Positions 18,822 to 29,883 of a stretch of 64,000 nucleotides of DNA are shown here, piece by piece (the first letter of the stretch is position 1; each line of letters starts with the position of its first letter). Under the pieces are notes generated by a model. The model ran no database searches. It was not told the DNA's origin and saw only the letters and a program-made list of their open reading frames with translations. The stretch comes from Blastomussa wellsi (Eukaryota; Cnidaria; Anthozoa; Scleractinia; Plerogyridae): contig OX393567.1 of assembly GCA_947652115.1 (NCBI GenBank), positions 19,605,298 through 19,669,297 on the forward strand, read 5' to 3'. Position numbers and translations under genes: made by a program.

Positions 18822-19112
18822 ATGAAAATCAAAGCTGCTTTGATCAATACCGTCTGTTTTTTCTCTTTGGTTTTTCTCGGTTCAGCCATTTATGGTCCGA
18901 AAGTTCTTGATTCTGTACCCTTTTTTATCAATTTTTTTGATGGCCAGCTTGAAAACATCTTTTGGAATTTGCTCAAAATTACAGTGGCGTTTAATGTGAT
19001 GCTTGTTATTGCAAAAATGTCTTCAGGAACGCGGATTGAAATTCGCTCACCGTTTGGTTTGGGGAAAAAAACTGGCTTGAACAACCAAAACTGGCCAAGT
19101 ACAAACAAATGA
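18822..19112 (+). CDS. Small two-helix membrane protein, 96 aa
   Basis: Two hydrophobic segments (about residues 6-28 and 45-66) with a short loop and a basic, polar C-terminal tail. It starts 36 bp after the integrase stop. No named family recognised. Its position fits the set of small membrane proteins of this element. Confidence 0.6.
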   Translation: MKIKAALINTVCFFSLVFLGSAIYGPKVLDSVPFFINFFDGQLENIFWNLLKITVAFNVMLVIAKMSSGTRIEIRSPFGLGKKTGLNNQNWPSTNK

Positions 19113-19123
19113 AATTTTGAAAA

Positions 19124-19330
19124 ATGGGCCGTGGACGCAACGGTGTTATTGTTCAAACCTCAAGCAAAGGAAAAAAACGCGCCATCAAAGAGCTTTCCAA
19201 TAATGCATGCTCTGTTGTTTTTAAAAAACCCTGCCCATCCTGTGAAAAGGAAGTCATTTTTCTTGATCAAGCCATTGTGAATTATTTACAAAGTTTGGGC
19301 CCGCGTGAGGTGGCTCAAACATTAAAGTGA
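19124..19330 (+). CDS. Small basic protein with one CxxC pair, 68 aa
   Basis: A basic N-terminus (GRGRNG, KGKKRA) is followed by Cys-37 and Cys-40 (KPCPSCEK) and a short helical end. A half zinc-ribbon of this sort could dimerise around zinc or bind nucleic acid. Its last 16 bases overlap the 3' end of the polymerase gene on the other strand. Confidence 0.6.
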   Translation: MGRGRNGVIVQTSSKGKKRAIKELSNNACSVVFKKPCPSCEKEVIFLDQAIVNYLQSLGPREVAQTLK

Positions 19331-22300
19331 ATGCCTTCCAGAAAAGCCGCCATCTCTTCGAGTTCCTCTTCTGTGAGTTGGGTTTCACCCCACCCCCCAC
19401 AACACTCTTTGTAACCATATGCTTTTGTGTGGATCCCGTCATCCGCGATCCAGCGTTTTGAGTCAAACGCGCACAGTGAAATCTTGTTCACGTGCATGCC
19501 CCAGATTTCATGCCCTTCGCTCCGCAGAATGTTCATGCCGTGCCTCAGCTGTTTCTTCTCTCCGAAAATCATTTCTTTGTAATGCTCGTGCTTTATTTTT
19601 TTCTTTACAACGCACTTTTTCACCCCTTTTGCCTTTTTGGTATTTTTTTCGTCCGCTCGGAGGATTGAATACATTTTTGACCTGAGGCAGACAACTTCTT
19701 CTATTGCCGCCCCCGCGCATTCATCTTTCATTTTGCCCAGGACCTTTTTGTTCTCGCTTGAGTGCAGTGGGTGGTCTTTCGGGTAATCGCTCAAATCGTA
19801 CAAAATTTCGTTTCTCGCGATGTCCTTGTACACGTCTTCTGTTTCAATCTCAAGCAAGAGACTGTCCGTGTCCGTGTACAGAAGTTCACATTTCTTGCCG
19901 TACTGCTTTTTCAGGTGGCTGTAGTAAAAGTCGTACATCAGGATCTTGCTGTTGTCCAAGATCGTCATCCCCGTGTACACCGGTTTGTTCAGCAGAAGCT
20001 TTCCCTTGAACATGTGGACACCAGCCATGTTATTTGTGAATTCTACAAACCTTGAGTATAATGGATTGGCTACGAGTTTTCTGATTTTGTTTTCTTCTTC
20101 CGAGTTTACAATCTTGATGTCCGTGCGCTTCCGCAGGTTCTCCATTGTTTTCCCGAATACTGCGTTGTTCATCAGTTTGTAGAAGTTCTTTTCAAAGTCG
20201 CTTTTGGCTTTTTTCCGCAATTCTGTGTTCTTCATGATGTATGGCTCCATCCAACGCTCTTGGTCAAACTCCAGCGCCTTGTGGACTTTTTTCAATTTCA
20301 TCCCCTGGTCAAGATAAAATTGAAGGTTCCTGTAATGTAAAACGTAGTTGTTTTTGTCTTCTAACGTCAGCAGCAGCTTCTTGTCTTTGGGTGGTTTCAG
20401 TTTAAGCTCTTCCATCAGACGTTTTTGGTAATCCGACATGTCCTCTTTTTTTACCGCCTTTTTTTCCGGTGCAAGCGGGTAGCTGTCGTGCTCTTCGTGG
20501 AGCTCCACCGGATATTCCAGGTCGACCTCAAGGATCCACCCCCTTTTTGCCAACTCTTTTTTCTTTCGGATTTCTTCTTCCGTTGGCAGGACCCTTTTCC
20601 AACTGAAATTCCTCAATGGTAAGGGCTTGCACATGGCCCAGCCGTAAAGGTTATTTGCATCGAGATACATGATCCAGCTTTTCGGTTTGGTCTCATCGAA
20701 ATCTTTGCACATTGGGTTGTTGGCTTTCGCGTATCTCTTGCTTTCCATTGAAATCCCGCCTCTCATCCCCCTTTCCACAAACAAGTGCTTGTCGATGTCT
20801 GTGAAAAGCTCCAGCTCGACTTCTGTCATTTTCAAGAGCGCGTCCCAGCCAAATCCTGGTAATGTGAAATAATGCGCTGGATCCAGCCCGTACTGCTTTT
20901 GGCATAAGTCTCTGAAATTTTCAAAAACATCTGCCAACAGTGCGACATCTGTTTCCACATAGAGATCGTGATAGTCTCCAAGATTTTGGCACCCAAACGT
21001 TTCCCACACTTTCTGTGCGTGGGCATAATCTTCATCTGAAATCCCTTCGTCGTTCAGTTTACTATAAAACTTTTCCTTTTCCGGAAGATTTGTCTCCTCA
21101 AATTTCTCCCATGCATCCATGTACTCATATGGGTAAATCCCTTTTTGGTGGAGAAGATTTGCTTCCCTTCCGCGGTCCGCAGCTAATTTTTCTGTGAAAT
21201 ACAACACCTCTTTTGGTGTGGCTTTCACAACTGAATCAAGGCTTGCAAGCAGGAAATTCAAGCTGTCAATGAAATGCAATCCGCCCATGGAAAATGTAAT
21301 GTACTTTTCCATGTTGTTGGCAATGCATTTCACTTCTTTTTTCTGGTGCTCCATCGCTTGCATAATGTGGTGTGCATCATAGCCTCTCAAATTGTGGAAA
21401 ACCACTGGAATTTGGAATGTTTTTGGCTTCAATTTCAGTTTGAAATTGCAACTATTGTGCGCCACACCGCGGAACTTTCCTGTTATATGGCAGTGATCTT
21501 TAACCGCATCCCTGTATAACGGTTGGAGCAATGGTTTTTTACAAAAATGGCAGTTTTCTTGTTTTGCGGCCTCTTCTTTTTGCTCTTTGGAAAGCTTTTT
21601 CATGCAAACCGTTCCAACCCTTTTTTGTACAAACCAGAAACATTTTTTGTGAACCTGACCCAGATATTTTTCTTTTTTCCATGCTGAAAGTGAATCAAGG
21701 AAATTTTCTTTTGTCAGGCTTTTGTTGCAAATGTGGCAATCTTTTGCTGTTTTGAATTCTTCCCAATCGTCATGGTCCATCACAATTTGTTTTGGTTCTT
21801 GCACGCTTTCTCTCAGTTTTTCTTCCTCCTGCACAATATCTTCCAGAAAATTTTTCACCGCGTTTTCTCCTCTGAAAACTTTTTTGTTCATAACTTTCCC
21901 ATCACTTCTCACGCACATCCACGCATACCCACACGCTTGGTGCCTCTCTGTTTTTTCTGTGGAACTTTCTCCTTCCGGTCGCTCGCATGTTGCAACCTTT
22001 TCAATCAGTGCTTCAAAATCCGCATAAATCACGAAAGGGGCTCTCATCTGTTTGTGTAAATTTTGGAATTTCAAGACGTTTTTACCTTCTTCCGGCACTT
22101 CAATTCTTGTCGGCCTGCCCTCCACTCCGTTGCAGTATTTTTTGTGATCCTCCAGCAGGTCTGCCCTTGTGTACCCTGTCATACACAACATGCAGTAATG
22201 GTGTGTGTGGTGTGCTTTGGTCTGATCGTGCAACAAAGCGGTCACACTTTTGACAAAACAATAGTGTTGGTTTTCTCCTGATGTTATCAATATCAGATTG

Positions 22301-23103
22301 GTTCGTGGCAGGTTTTTCTCTTTCTTGCTTATGTGGTGGACGATCACGCTGTTGTTTTCCCAGCCAAAAACGTTGATTGAGAGATGTTTGTTTTGTTTTT
22401 CAAGCTTTTCAATATCCCCCACCGGTGTTGGGAAGTTGATTCCTGTCCAGTTAATTCCATCTTCTTTGGGGTATTTGCTTGTTCTTTGTGGGTTCTTTCC
22501 GTCTTTGGGTGGGAAAAGTGCTGCTCTGATTGCCCACCTCAAACATTCATTGTCATTATTTTGCACGTTAACAACTGCTTTCTTTACCGCGAGTTTTGCT
22601 GGAGTGGGGAAATATGTCCCCGCACGCATCGGTTGATATCTCGCTGTGTTCACATACGCTACCTCCACTCCATCAAAATTCCACCCTGATCCATTCGCTG
22701 ACCAATCCTCGATTTCTCCGTTGACCTGCTCAATAAATTCTTCAAACTTTTGTGCGATTTTTTCTTCATCATTTTTGTCTTTGTTTAAGAAAACAAACGG
22801 GTCATCGTTCTTGAAATAATGTTCTTGTCTCACCGTTTTCATGTTGCCTTCTCCATCATCAACTTCTCGTGAAAACTTTACTCTCATTCCGAAACCCACT
22901 TTCACGTTTTTCAGTGCAACAATTTCATTTTTCACCGTGTTTGTGAACTTTTCTTTATAAAAATTTGCAAAAGTGCGGAGATCTTTGTTGTTTGGGTCAT
23001 TTTCTCTGAATGTCATCCACCAGACGCGGAGCCATTCACGATAGTTCGTTTGTGAAATATTGAAACGTCCATAAGGCATTCCTTGTGGAGCGACGTCGGC
23101 CAT
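19315..23103 (-). CDS. polB: Protein-primed family B DNA polymerase, 1262 aa
   Basis: Exonuclease motifs: IYADFEAL (about 359-366), NLRGYDAHH (571-579) and DLYVETDVALLADVF (713-727). Polymerase motifs: A at MYLDANNLYGWAM (812-824), B at KLMNNAVFGKTMENL (976-990) and C at LYTDTDSLLLE (1075-1085). The long stretch between A and B fits the insertions of protein-primed enzymes. A Cys/His cluster (304-324) and a second one (456-488) precede a block with CHFCKKPL and DHCHITGKFRGVAHNSCN (518-553), which resembles the HNH-like recombination endonuclease VII fold. The enzyme would replicate the linear element from its ends. Start is the ATG at 23103, behind AGTATAGG. Confidence 0.96.
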   Translation of the reverse strand: MADVAPQGMPYGRFNISQTNYREWLRVWWMTFRENDPNNKDLRTFANFYKEKFTNTVKNEIVALKNVKVGFGMRVKFSREVDDGEGNMKTVRQEHYFKNDDPFVFLNKDKNDEEKIAQKFEEFIEQVNGEIEDWSANGSGWNFDGVEVAYVNTARYQPMRAGTYFPTPAKLAVKKAVVNVQNNDNECLRWAIRAALFPPKDGKNPQRTSKYPKEDGINWTGINFPTPVGDIEKLEKQNKHLSINVFGWENNSVIVHHISKKEKNLPRTNLILITSGENQHYCFVKSVTALLHDQTKAHHTHHYCMLCMTGYTRADLLEDHKKYCNGVEGRPTRIEVPEEGKNVLKFQNLHKQMRAPFVIYADFEALIEKVATCERPEGESSTEKTERHQACGYAWMCVRSDGKVMNKKVFRGENAVKNFLEDIVQEEEKLRESVQEPKQIVMDHDDWEEFKTAKDCHICNKSLTKENFLDSLSAWKKEKYLGQVHKKCFWFVQKRVGTVCMKKLSKEQKEEAAKQENCHFCKKPLLQPLYRDAVKDHCHITGKFRGVAHNSCNFKLKLKPKTFQIPVVFHNLRGYDAHHIMQAMEHQKKEVKCIANNMEKYITFSMGGLHFIDSLNFLLASLDSVVKATPKEVLYFTEKLAADRGREANLLHQKGIYPYEYMDAWEKFEETNLPEKEKFYSKLNDEGISDEDYAHAQKVWETFGCQNLGDYHDLYVETDVALLADVFENFRDLCQKQYGLDPAHYFTLPGFGWDALLKMTEVELELFTDIDKHLFVERGMRGGISMESKRYAKANNPMCKDFDETKPKSWIMYLDANNLYGWAMCKPLPLRNFSWKRVLPTEEEIRKKKELAKRGWILEVDLEYPVELHEEHDSYPLAPEKKAVKKEDMSDYQKRLMEELKLKPPKDKKLLLTLEDKNNYVLHYRNLQFYLDQGMKLKKVHKALEFDQERWMEPYIMKNTELRKKAKSDFEKNFYKLMNNAVFGKTMENLRKRTDIKIVNSEEENKIRKLVANPLYSRFVEFTNNMAGVHMFKGKLLLNKPVYTGMTILDNSKILMYDFYYSHLKKQYGKKCELLYTDTDSLLLEIETEDVYKDIARNEILYDLSDYPKDHPLHSSENKKVLGKMKDECAGAAIEEVVCLRSKMYSILRADEKNTKKAKGVKKCVVKKKIKHEHYKEMIFGEKKQLRHGMNILRSEGHEIWGMHVNKISLCAFDSKRWIADDGIHTKAYGYKECCGGWGETQLTEEELEEMAAFLEGIHFNV

Positions 23104-23235
23104 TTTGTTTCCTATACTTTGTCAACATTTCTTCAAATGAAAAAATAATTATTGGCACAAAATTTTTTCAAGCTGTCATCCTATTGTTTGAAGGTTTCCC
23201 GCCCCCATTGTTTGTTTCTTTTCTGGAATAATAAA

Positions 23236-23482
23236 TTTGCCTTTGTGTCTTCTGTTTTGAAAAATGCTGTTGCTTGATTGTTGAAAAAATGTTTTTACCT
23301 CTCAGGGCACACACATTACTAGTAGGCTATCCCAGCACAGACTCATCCTCTGGACCTTTAAAAATTAAAATTAAGCCTCCCAACGATGGTGTTTGCAAAA
23401 AAGCACCGTTGGGAGGGTTAATTTTAATTTTTAAAGGTCCAGAGGATGAGTCTGTGCTAGATAGCCTACTAGTAATGTGTGT
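23236..23482 (-). repeat. Right terminal inverted repeat, Polinton
   Basis: 247 bp, the inverted partner of 8121-8364. It ends in CTAGTAATGTGTGT at 23482, directly followed by the ATGGGAAC duplication. Confidence 0.95.
23309..23482. repeat. Terminal palindrome (hairpin) in the right repeat
   Basis: 174 bp of self-complementary sequence matching the left-end palindrome. The outer arm is identical to the left outer arm over its first 45 bases or more, whereas the inner arms of the two ends differ by a 3-base indel. Confidence 0.9.
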
Positions 23483-23490
23483 ATGGGAAC
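23483..23490. repeat. Target-site duplication, right
   Basis: ATGGGAAC, the same 8 bases as 8113-8120. Confidence 0.8.
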
Positions 23491-26400
23491 AGTGAGCAGA
23501 ATGGACCAAAAGTTCCAGAAACGCGCGCAAGGCGTCACGCGTGACGAGCCCTAAGACGTCTGCGCAGGAGGCTACTGTACGCAAAACCTGTCACCTCGAT
23601 CCGACTTATAAAACATGTTGCAATTGCAACTTCCAACGAAACAATAACAAAGCTTCAGACCATATTCAATTTCTTGTTATTGGAAATTGAAGCTTTTTTA
23701 ACCATACCAACCTCCATTAGCTTCCATTTCAAGCGAGTTCAAGTCAAAAACTGCTTTTTGGAAGAACTGATGTCGGGCATTCGTTCAAAACTTTTTATTT
23801 TGGAGGAAACGCAAGAACTTGACCCATGATTGGTGGAATAAAAAGTTCTCTTTATGAAATCTTAATATAGGAAGCAATTTAAAATTGTAACAAGATGCTC
23901 TCCTACGCAGACGTGCAATTGCTCGTCACGCGGGGAATATTGCGTGACCACCAAAAGAACGTCCGCGTTGGAGGCTATCGTTAGCGGAAGTGTAGCAGCT
24001 CTCGGAAGCTTGTAATTCTACTGTTCCTCTAAGTGTAGCAGTTGCTGTTGTTTTAGGGGCTGTGAGTATCGTTGTTTGTTTTATTGTTTTCACACAGGGT
24101 ATCAAGCAATTCATGTGAGACCTTACGAGAGCTGCTACATCGCCCATGTTTAACAAGTCATCCACTCTTCCGACTGGCTCTTATTTTTGCCTAATACTTT
24201 CTGACAAATACTAAAGCAGAGTTTCCACGAAGTACAATGCGAAAAAAACCTTTCACCTTCTCTAAGCCCAGGTTACATTCAAAAAGAATTTTTAAACATA
24301 TTCAAATTTAAATTGCACCGCGCAAAATGGTCCAAAATGGCTAACGTATAATGCAAGGCGTACTCGAAATAAAACACCATTTATCAATTATGTACATATA
24401 ATACAAGATTGATCATATATTGGATATATTATTATATACAGTAATAAGCTTTCTATAATCAAGATTAGGTTCTCGTGTTAATTGTTCTATTCATTTAAAT
24501 TATTAAGCTAATGTAGAAACGCAAGGTGACTAATGAAATATCAATGCAGAAGAACACAAAACCAAAACATTGTTCATGAGCTACAGTTTCAGACAAATTT
24601 TACAGAACACCTTCATTTTGTCTTATTACACGAAGATAAGAATGACTTGGGACTGTACAGAAGTTATTTGCTAACAATGAATCTCCTTGGAAGCGGTTGT
24701 TTAAGTGGCTAACAACCACGTGCATCCATTCGGAGGTGCCAGTACGAGGAAATTCATTATAAGCGTGTGCATTCTGTTCTACGGTAAGTGCCCTAGCTAA
24801 TCATATCTGATCTGTAGATGACACATTACGAGAATGATTATGGTAAATCAAAAATCCAAGTTTGCAGCTCACTCACAGCCCAAGTGAGTTACACATCGCT
24901 TAGTATGGATTTTCTGTCCGGAGCAGAGGGGGTCAGGGAGACAGGGGGTGACTCCCTTACGAAAGTGACGGCGATGCTAGTCTCACGCGTCTCGTTTAGA
25001 ACACGGAGTTTGGTCGAATTTGGCGAGTTCAGGACAAAACACCAGCGTTATTATCCCTCGTCTAAATCGATTACGTGTGAAAAGTGGTATCATAGGAGTC
25101 GAAAGATATCTGATGAGCACTCCTGTCCCTATCATAATAGGGAACTTTAGCAACTTGGTTATTTCAAGTTGTTGTTTTGCAGAGAACAGCAAAAAATGGA
25201 CAAAAGATTTATTTCGCACGTGCAGAGCAATTGTACTGCTCGTTATATCTTTTGTTACTGCGGTTTGCTAAAGCTCCCTAATGGTTGTCCGACTAACCCC
25301 AACAATAGGCCATTTTACAGTTCTGTGAAATATAACCAGGCGAGGTTTGCGGTGACCTTGTCATATAAAGATCAGAAACTAGTTAACAAAAACCGGCATA
25401 AGGACTTGTACATCAAAAACAAGAGGGTTGTATCAAAACAAGGTCACCTTCAGCCTCACTTCCACTCAAAGGTTTGGTCACTAAGCACAAAACTGTAAAA
25501 TGACCTGTTCTCGAGTTCCCGTTTACACTTCTGGCCCAATCGAGGCACTGTCAGAGCAAAATGCCTAAGAACACAACAAGGGAATAGATGGCTTAGTAAC
25601 GAAATTTGTTGAAAACATGACTGCATGGGGGCTCTTAAAATATACTCAATACGTACTTGTCATTGTCGAGACCCATTTTGAAAAATTTAGCCTAAATTTT
25701 TCAAATTTGTCATGTGCAATCCGTGTCAATCTTCTCCATCCTTGATCATCTTTGTTCCTTTTTGGTTTAGTATCACCTCTTTGGTGTTTTTCTTCCTTAG
25801 TAAACTGTTAGTTTTAGGTTTCTTACGTTTTAAGGGCAATTTGGTTCGTCGCAAAGAATGACTCAGAATATCGTGACGTAATTCCTTTAACACCTGCCAA
25901 TGGCGGATTCCCTCTACGAGACGCTCACACAGGGAACAACGGTAGTTGCACTTCGCGCGCGAAGTCTCCAAGATGTCGCGAGCATGATTAACTACGTATT
26001 AACTAGGTATACCTTGATGTGCGCAAGTCTCAGAGGGAATCGGCGATTATGGTCGTATTTCTACAACTCAGCTATATCTGAATGTTTCACACTGCGTAGC
26101 TCAACACACGATAAAATATCTTAAAGTGAGTGATTTCCATAAAACTAATCAACTGCCCTGGTTAATCTTTTTAGACGTGGCATTTTAGCGTGTAGCTCCC
26201 ATTTTCACCCAACATTTTTCTTTTAAAAATATCAAACATCTACCGACTGTTTTACCGACTACATGCCGAAAATTCACCTACTTCCGGTATTCGGCAGCAA
26301 CCGACCAACAAACTACTGAGAAACTACTGACCTTAAACCGAATTGAATTGAAGACTAGCGACAACGATCGAAAGGCTATCGACATTCAACCAACTACATC

Positions 26401-26876
26401 CATCAGACTACCGACATACAACCGAGAACCTACCGAAAGGCTATCGATATTGAACCAACAGACTAACGACATAGAACGGAGAAACTAACAGAAGAATACC
26501 GACATTCAGCCAACACATTTCCGACAGACTACACTCTTGGGATATTCCAACGACAGATTATCGACATTCTGCGGAAAGATTTCACCCTTTCTACGGACGT
26601 TCTTATAACTTTCAACATTTTACAGCCAGAGTTCTCACAATCCACAGACTGCCGATAAATTGCCAACAGTTTAATGACGGATAACCGACCTCCTGGCGAG
26701 TTTCCACCGAATGCCTAAACATCCTAAGTACCGACAATTTCACCAACAAACCACAGATTCCAAACAACTGAAGAACTACTGACAACTCTTTGGCTAAAGC
26801 CGATTCCCTTTAGGCCACAGGTGAAAATTTGGAGCTAATCGCTATGTTTAGGCGAAGCTTCACATTTAATGTTTAT
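23491..26876. other. Intergenic region between the Polinton and the AHR gene
   Basis: No recognisable protein. Short open frames at 24818-25150 and 25169-25498 resemble no family and lack exon-like borders that I can support. The far end should include the 3' UTR of the minus-strand AHR gene. A possible AATAAA overlaps the AHR stop codon on that strand. Confidence 0.5.
26230..26790. repeat. Degenerate tandem array with CCGAC words
   Basis: Words such as CTACCGACA, AAAGGCTATCGACATTC and ACAACCGAGAA recur many times with varied spacing. The array is low in G on the plus strand and looks like an old, diverged minisatellite. Confidence 0.55.
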
Positions 26877-29848
26877 TCACAAGGAAAGCATCATTTTCAG
26901 CAAACGGTTACCACCTGATTGAAAAGTTTGATCCGCGCTCTCAGCACTTCCGGGGGTATTCTGAAAGTTTTGCTTTTGGAAACTTTGACCAACAGGTTGA
27001 TTCAAGGGAATGCCATTGCGAGGTAACACATTCACTGGCTGCATGGATTCCGTTCTGTTACCGCTGTGGAAACCATTATGGAACTTCACAGAATTTCCAC
27101 AAGGAGTCATATGGTCCACACACAGGCTTGGAGTTAGTTCATCCACGCTTAATACCTCTTCAATCTGAGGAGTTTGCATGTTCTGAGTTAACTGAGTTCT
27201 GTCAGGTGATGAAAACCACAAGTTTGTGTCTTGCCTTGGTATTCCACTGGCACTTGCGTTTACGAAAAAATCATGGGCAAGTGGACTTTCAGTGGCTGAT
27301 GCCGCTACCTTGGAAAAACCGCCTTCTCTTTCTAAGGGATAAAGTCCATTTTGGCTAGTTTGGAATCGCGGTTGAAAAGAGTGATGAAGGCTTTCCTCTG
27401 GGGGTGGAAAAGCGGGCACAAAGTCCGAACCATTTTTCAATTTGTTGAGACTGTCGATACTTACTGGCAGTTTAGGAATGTCCTGCATGTTCACACCGTT
27501 TGCAAAGGAGTTGGCAGGATTCACGTGGCCTCTAAAATCGGATGGAAATGGATATATAAGGTTACTTGTATCAGGTGGTTGCGATCTACCAAACTGCGGA
27601 CCGTTAGCAAGACCTTGCGCCATCCCTGGGGCCCGACAATCGTTTGCATGAAAGGATGCCTGCATTCCATTCTGTGGTGGATAGGTAAACTGACATCTAT
27701 CATCTTGCTGGAAGCTTATTTCTGACAGCACTGGCGATGCTTCTTCGGGATAATTTGCCCAAAGCGGTGGGATAACTCCATTTACCCCAACGGTGTTATC
27801 GGGTTGGCGAACTGGAGGGTCTGCTTCTCCACCCATCAGGAACTGTTTGATAAGGTTGATCTGTTCATGTGCGGACTGACTCCGTTTTGAGTCGGTATGA
27901 GCAGGATCGTGATTCCCGTGTTCCGTTTTGAAGTTGTAAATCGTTCCATGTTGTGCTATGTTGGGCTTCTCCTCCACAGGGAAACTGTTAAAGTGAGGCG
28001 AACTAAACATGCACGACTCCGATGACCTTGTCGTGAGACCAAGAGGCGCCAACAAAGGCCCGCTACTTTCAGCTCCTGTGGTCGGACTACTGAACTCGAT
28101 GATCTCAATGTCCTTCGAATCTTCTAACATGTCTTCATCAGGCAAGGCAGTCATCCCTGCAAAGCATCAGATACGATCAGTTAGTATTAATATGGAAAGG
28201 GTTGTGCAGCCAAGGTCAGTTATCGTTAAACATTTATCCATCACCCCCCCCCCCCCCCAAAAAAAAAAAACCATTTCACATCACAGGGTCTCAATAACCA
28301 TTCCACCCCTAGCGAGGTCTAACTTGAATCACCGGCTAAATAAGTTCTTGTTTGGCCTGAAACGCGCACTTGCTCTTGGGAACTCTCGTGTACCCTCAAC
28401 AAATTTGAACCAACTCAAACTTTTCTTGAGATTTGTTGCAACTCGCATTCTTCAACACTTGAGGACTCTCCGGATTCTCATTCGGCCTTGGCTTAACATG
28501 CTACCAGTACTTTCTTTATCACAATACAGGTAGGTGATACTTTAAAAGGAAAACACGCTAGCCCCAAGAACACTCGGCTGGTTTCCAAGGAGGGCGTGTT
28601 TACACACAAAAACTTCTAAAAATTAACACTGATATTACATTACTGGTCTACTTCTACAACTAATAATACTAAAGAAAGACGGTTTCATACTGGTTTATTT
28701 CGACACGTTTTCTCATTCTTATTCAAAACATCGCATCGATATCAGAACAAAAACCTGAATGACTGTTAGTTTTAGAGTGGAACTGATCAGGTAGACTGGA
28801 ATGGGAAATACAGTAATACTGGCAACCACTTCTTACCAGTTCTGACGATGTCTACAGTGTATATAATAATATGATATTTAGAGAGGAAGCCTAATCAGAC
28901 TCGGCCGGTTTTCATGCGGGTCCTCTATCCAGGTCAAACTGGAATTTAGAAATGTTGGTTTTTGAGGAGGGAGGAAAAAAAACCCAGAGAATCCGGAGAA
29001 AAACCCTTGAAGCGAGGAGAGAACCAACAACAAACTCAACCCACATATGGCACCGGGCCGGAAGTGAACTCAGGCCACATGAAGTGGAGGCGAGCGCTCT
29101 CACTACTGCATCACCCTCGCTCACCGTGCACACAATCACATATCTTCGACGCTAATAAAACCAGTTGATATCTTTTCAACGAACCTTGTCCACCACTCAA
29201 GCCATCACACTCCCTTGCTACAGGTTGAAGTGGTACAGTTGGTAAGAGGGGTCTTCCTGGTGGCAATGTTCTCCCTGGTGCAAGTTGTCCACCCGGAGGA
29301 ATTGGTCCATTGGCGGGATGTGGTTCACCTTGTGTGTATGGTCTATTTGGTGGAGGTGGTCCCTCTTGCAGATGTGGTCCACCCACCGGGCATGGTCTGT
29401 CTTGTGGACTGGGCCCTCCCAATGGATGTGGTCCACTGGTTGGGCGCCTTGCTTCTGGTGGTCCACCTTTTGGGAGTTTTGCTGCCGGCCGTCGACCTTT
29501 TCTAAGCGGTGTATTTTGATTAGTTTCCTTGGCAGATGACTTGTCATCTTCACTTGTTGGAGAAGGAAGAGCCTTTTTCTTAGCCTGCCATTCACAAAGC
29601 ATTTCAAACCCAACCTTTCGAAAGAAAGGGCCTTGTTCATCGCTAAAATGGAAAAAAAAGAGACGATAGGATAATGTAGCTTGTTACAGACTAGCTATGC
29701 TATATTGCATTTCCTGAGCTTTGATTGGTTTAGAGGCAATGGTATATGAGCTCATATACCATTGACCTACAAATATGGTGGGTGTACACGTAAAAGAATG
29801 CATTTTTCGCAATGTTTGTACAATATATTTTGGGCGTTTTTAATAAAA

Positions 29849-29883
<35 letters not shown>

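Larger units (their letters stand above)
8121..23482. mobile_element. Polinton/Maverick (adintovirus-like) provirus, 15,362 bp, apparently intact
   Basis: The element is bounded by terminal inverted repeats (8121-8364 and 23236-23482) and an 8-bp direct repeat. Inside are the diagnostic Polinton genes: protein-primed DNA polymerase B, retroviral-type integrase, packaging ATPase, a probable major capsid protein and a probable penton, plus small virion-type proteins. Every one of these frames is open over its full length and genes are tightly packed, in contrast to the surrounding host DNA. Near-identical repeats and open frames suggest recent insertion. An adenain-like protease, found in many Polintons, was not seen. 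Whether it makes particles cannot be judged from sequence. Confidence 0.95.

Noticed and set aside
21531..22281. Plus-strand open frames within the polymerase region
   Set aside because: Shadows of the minus-strand polymerase gene, which has all catalytic motifs.
23274..23584. Open frames in the right terminal repeat
   Set aside because: Same palindrome read in other frames; no protein signal.
24818..25498. Possible small genes between the Polinton and AHR
   Set aside because: No recognisable motif, no support from codon bias that I can see, and no exon-like borders.
29215..29539. Plus-strand open frames rich in Trp, Gly and Val
   Set aside because: Antisense shadows of the Pro/Gly-rich exon 11 of the AHR gene.
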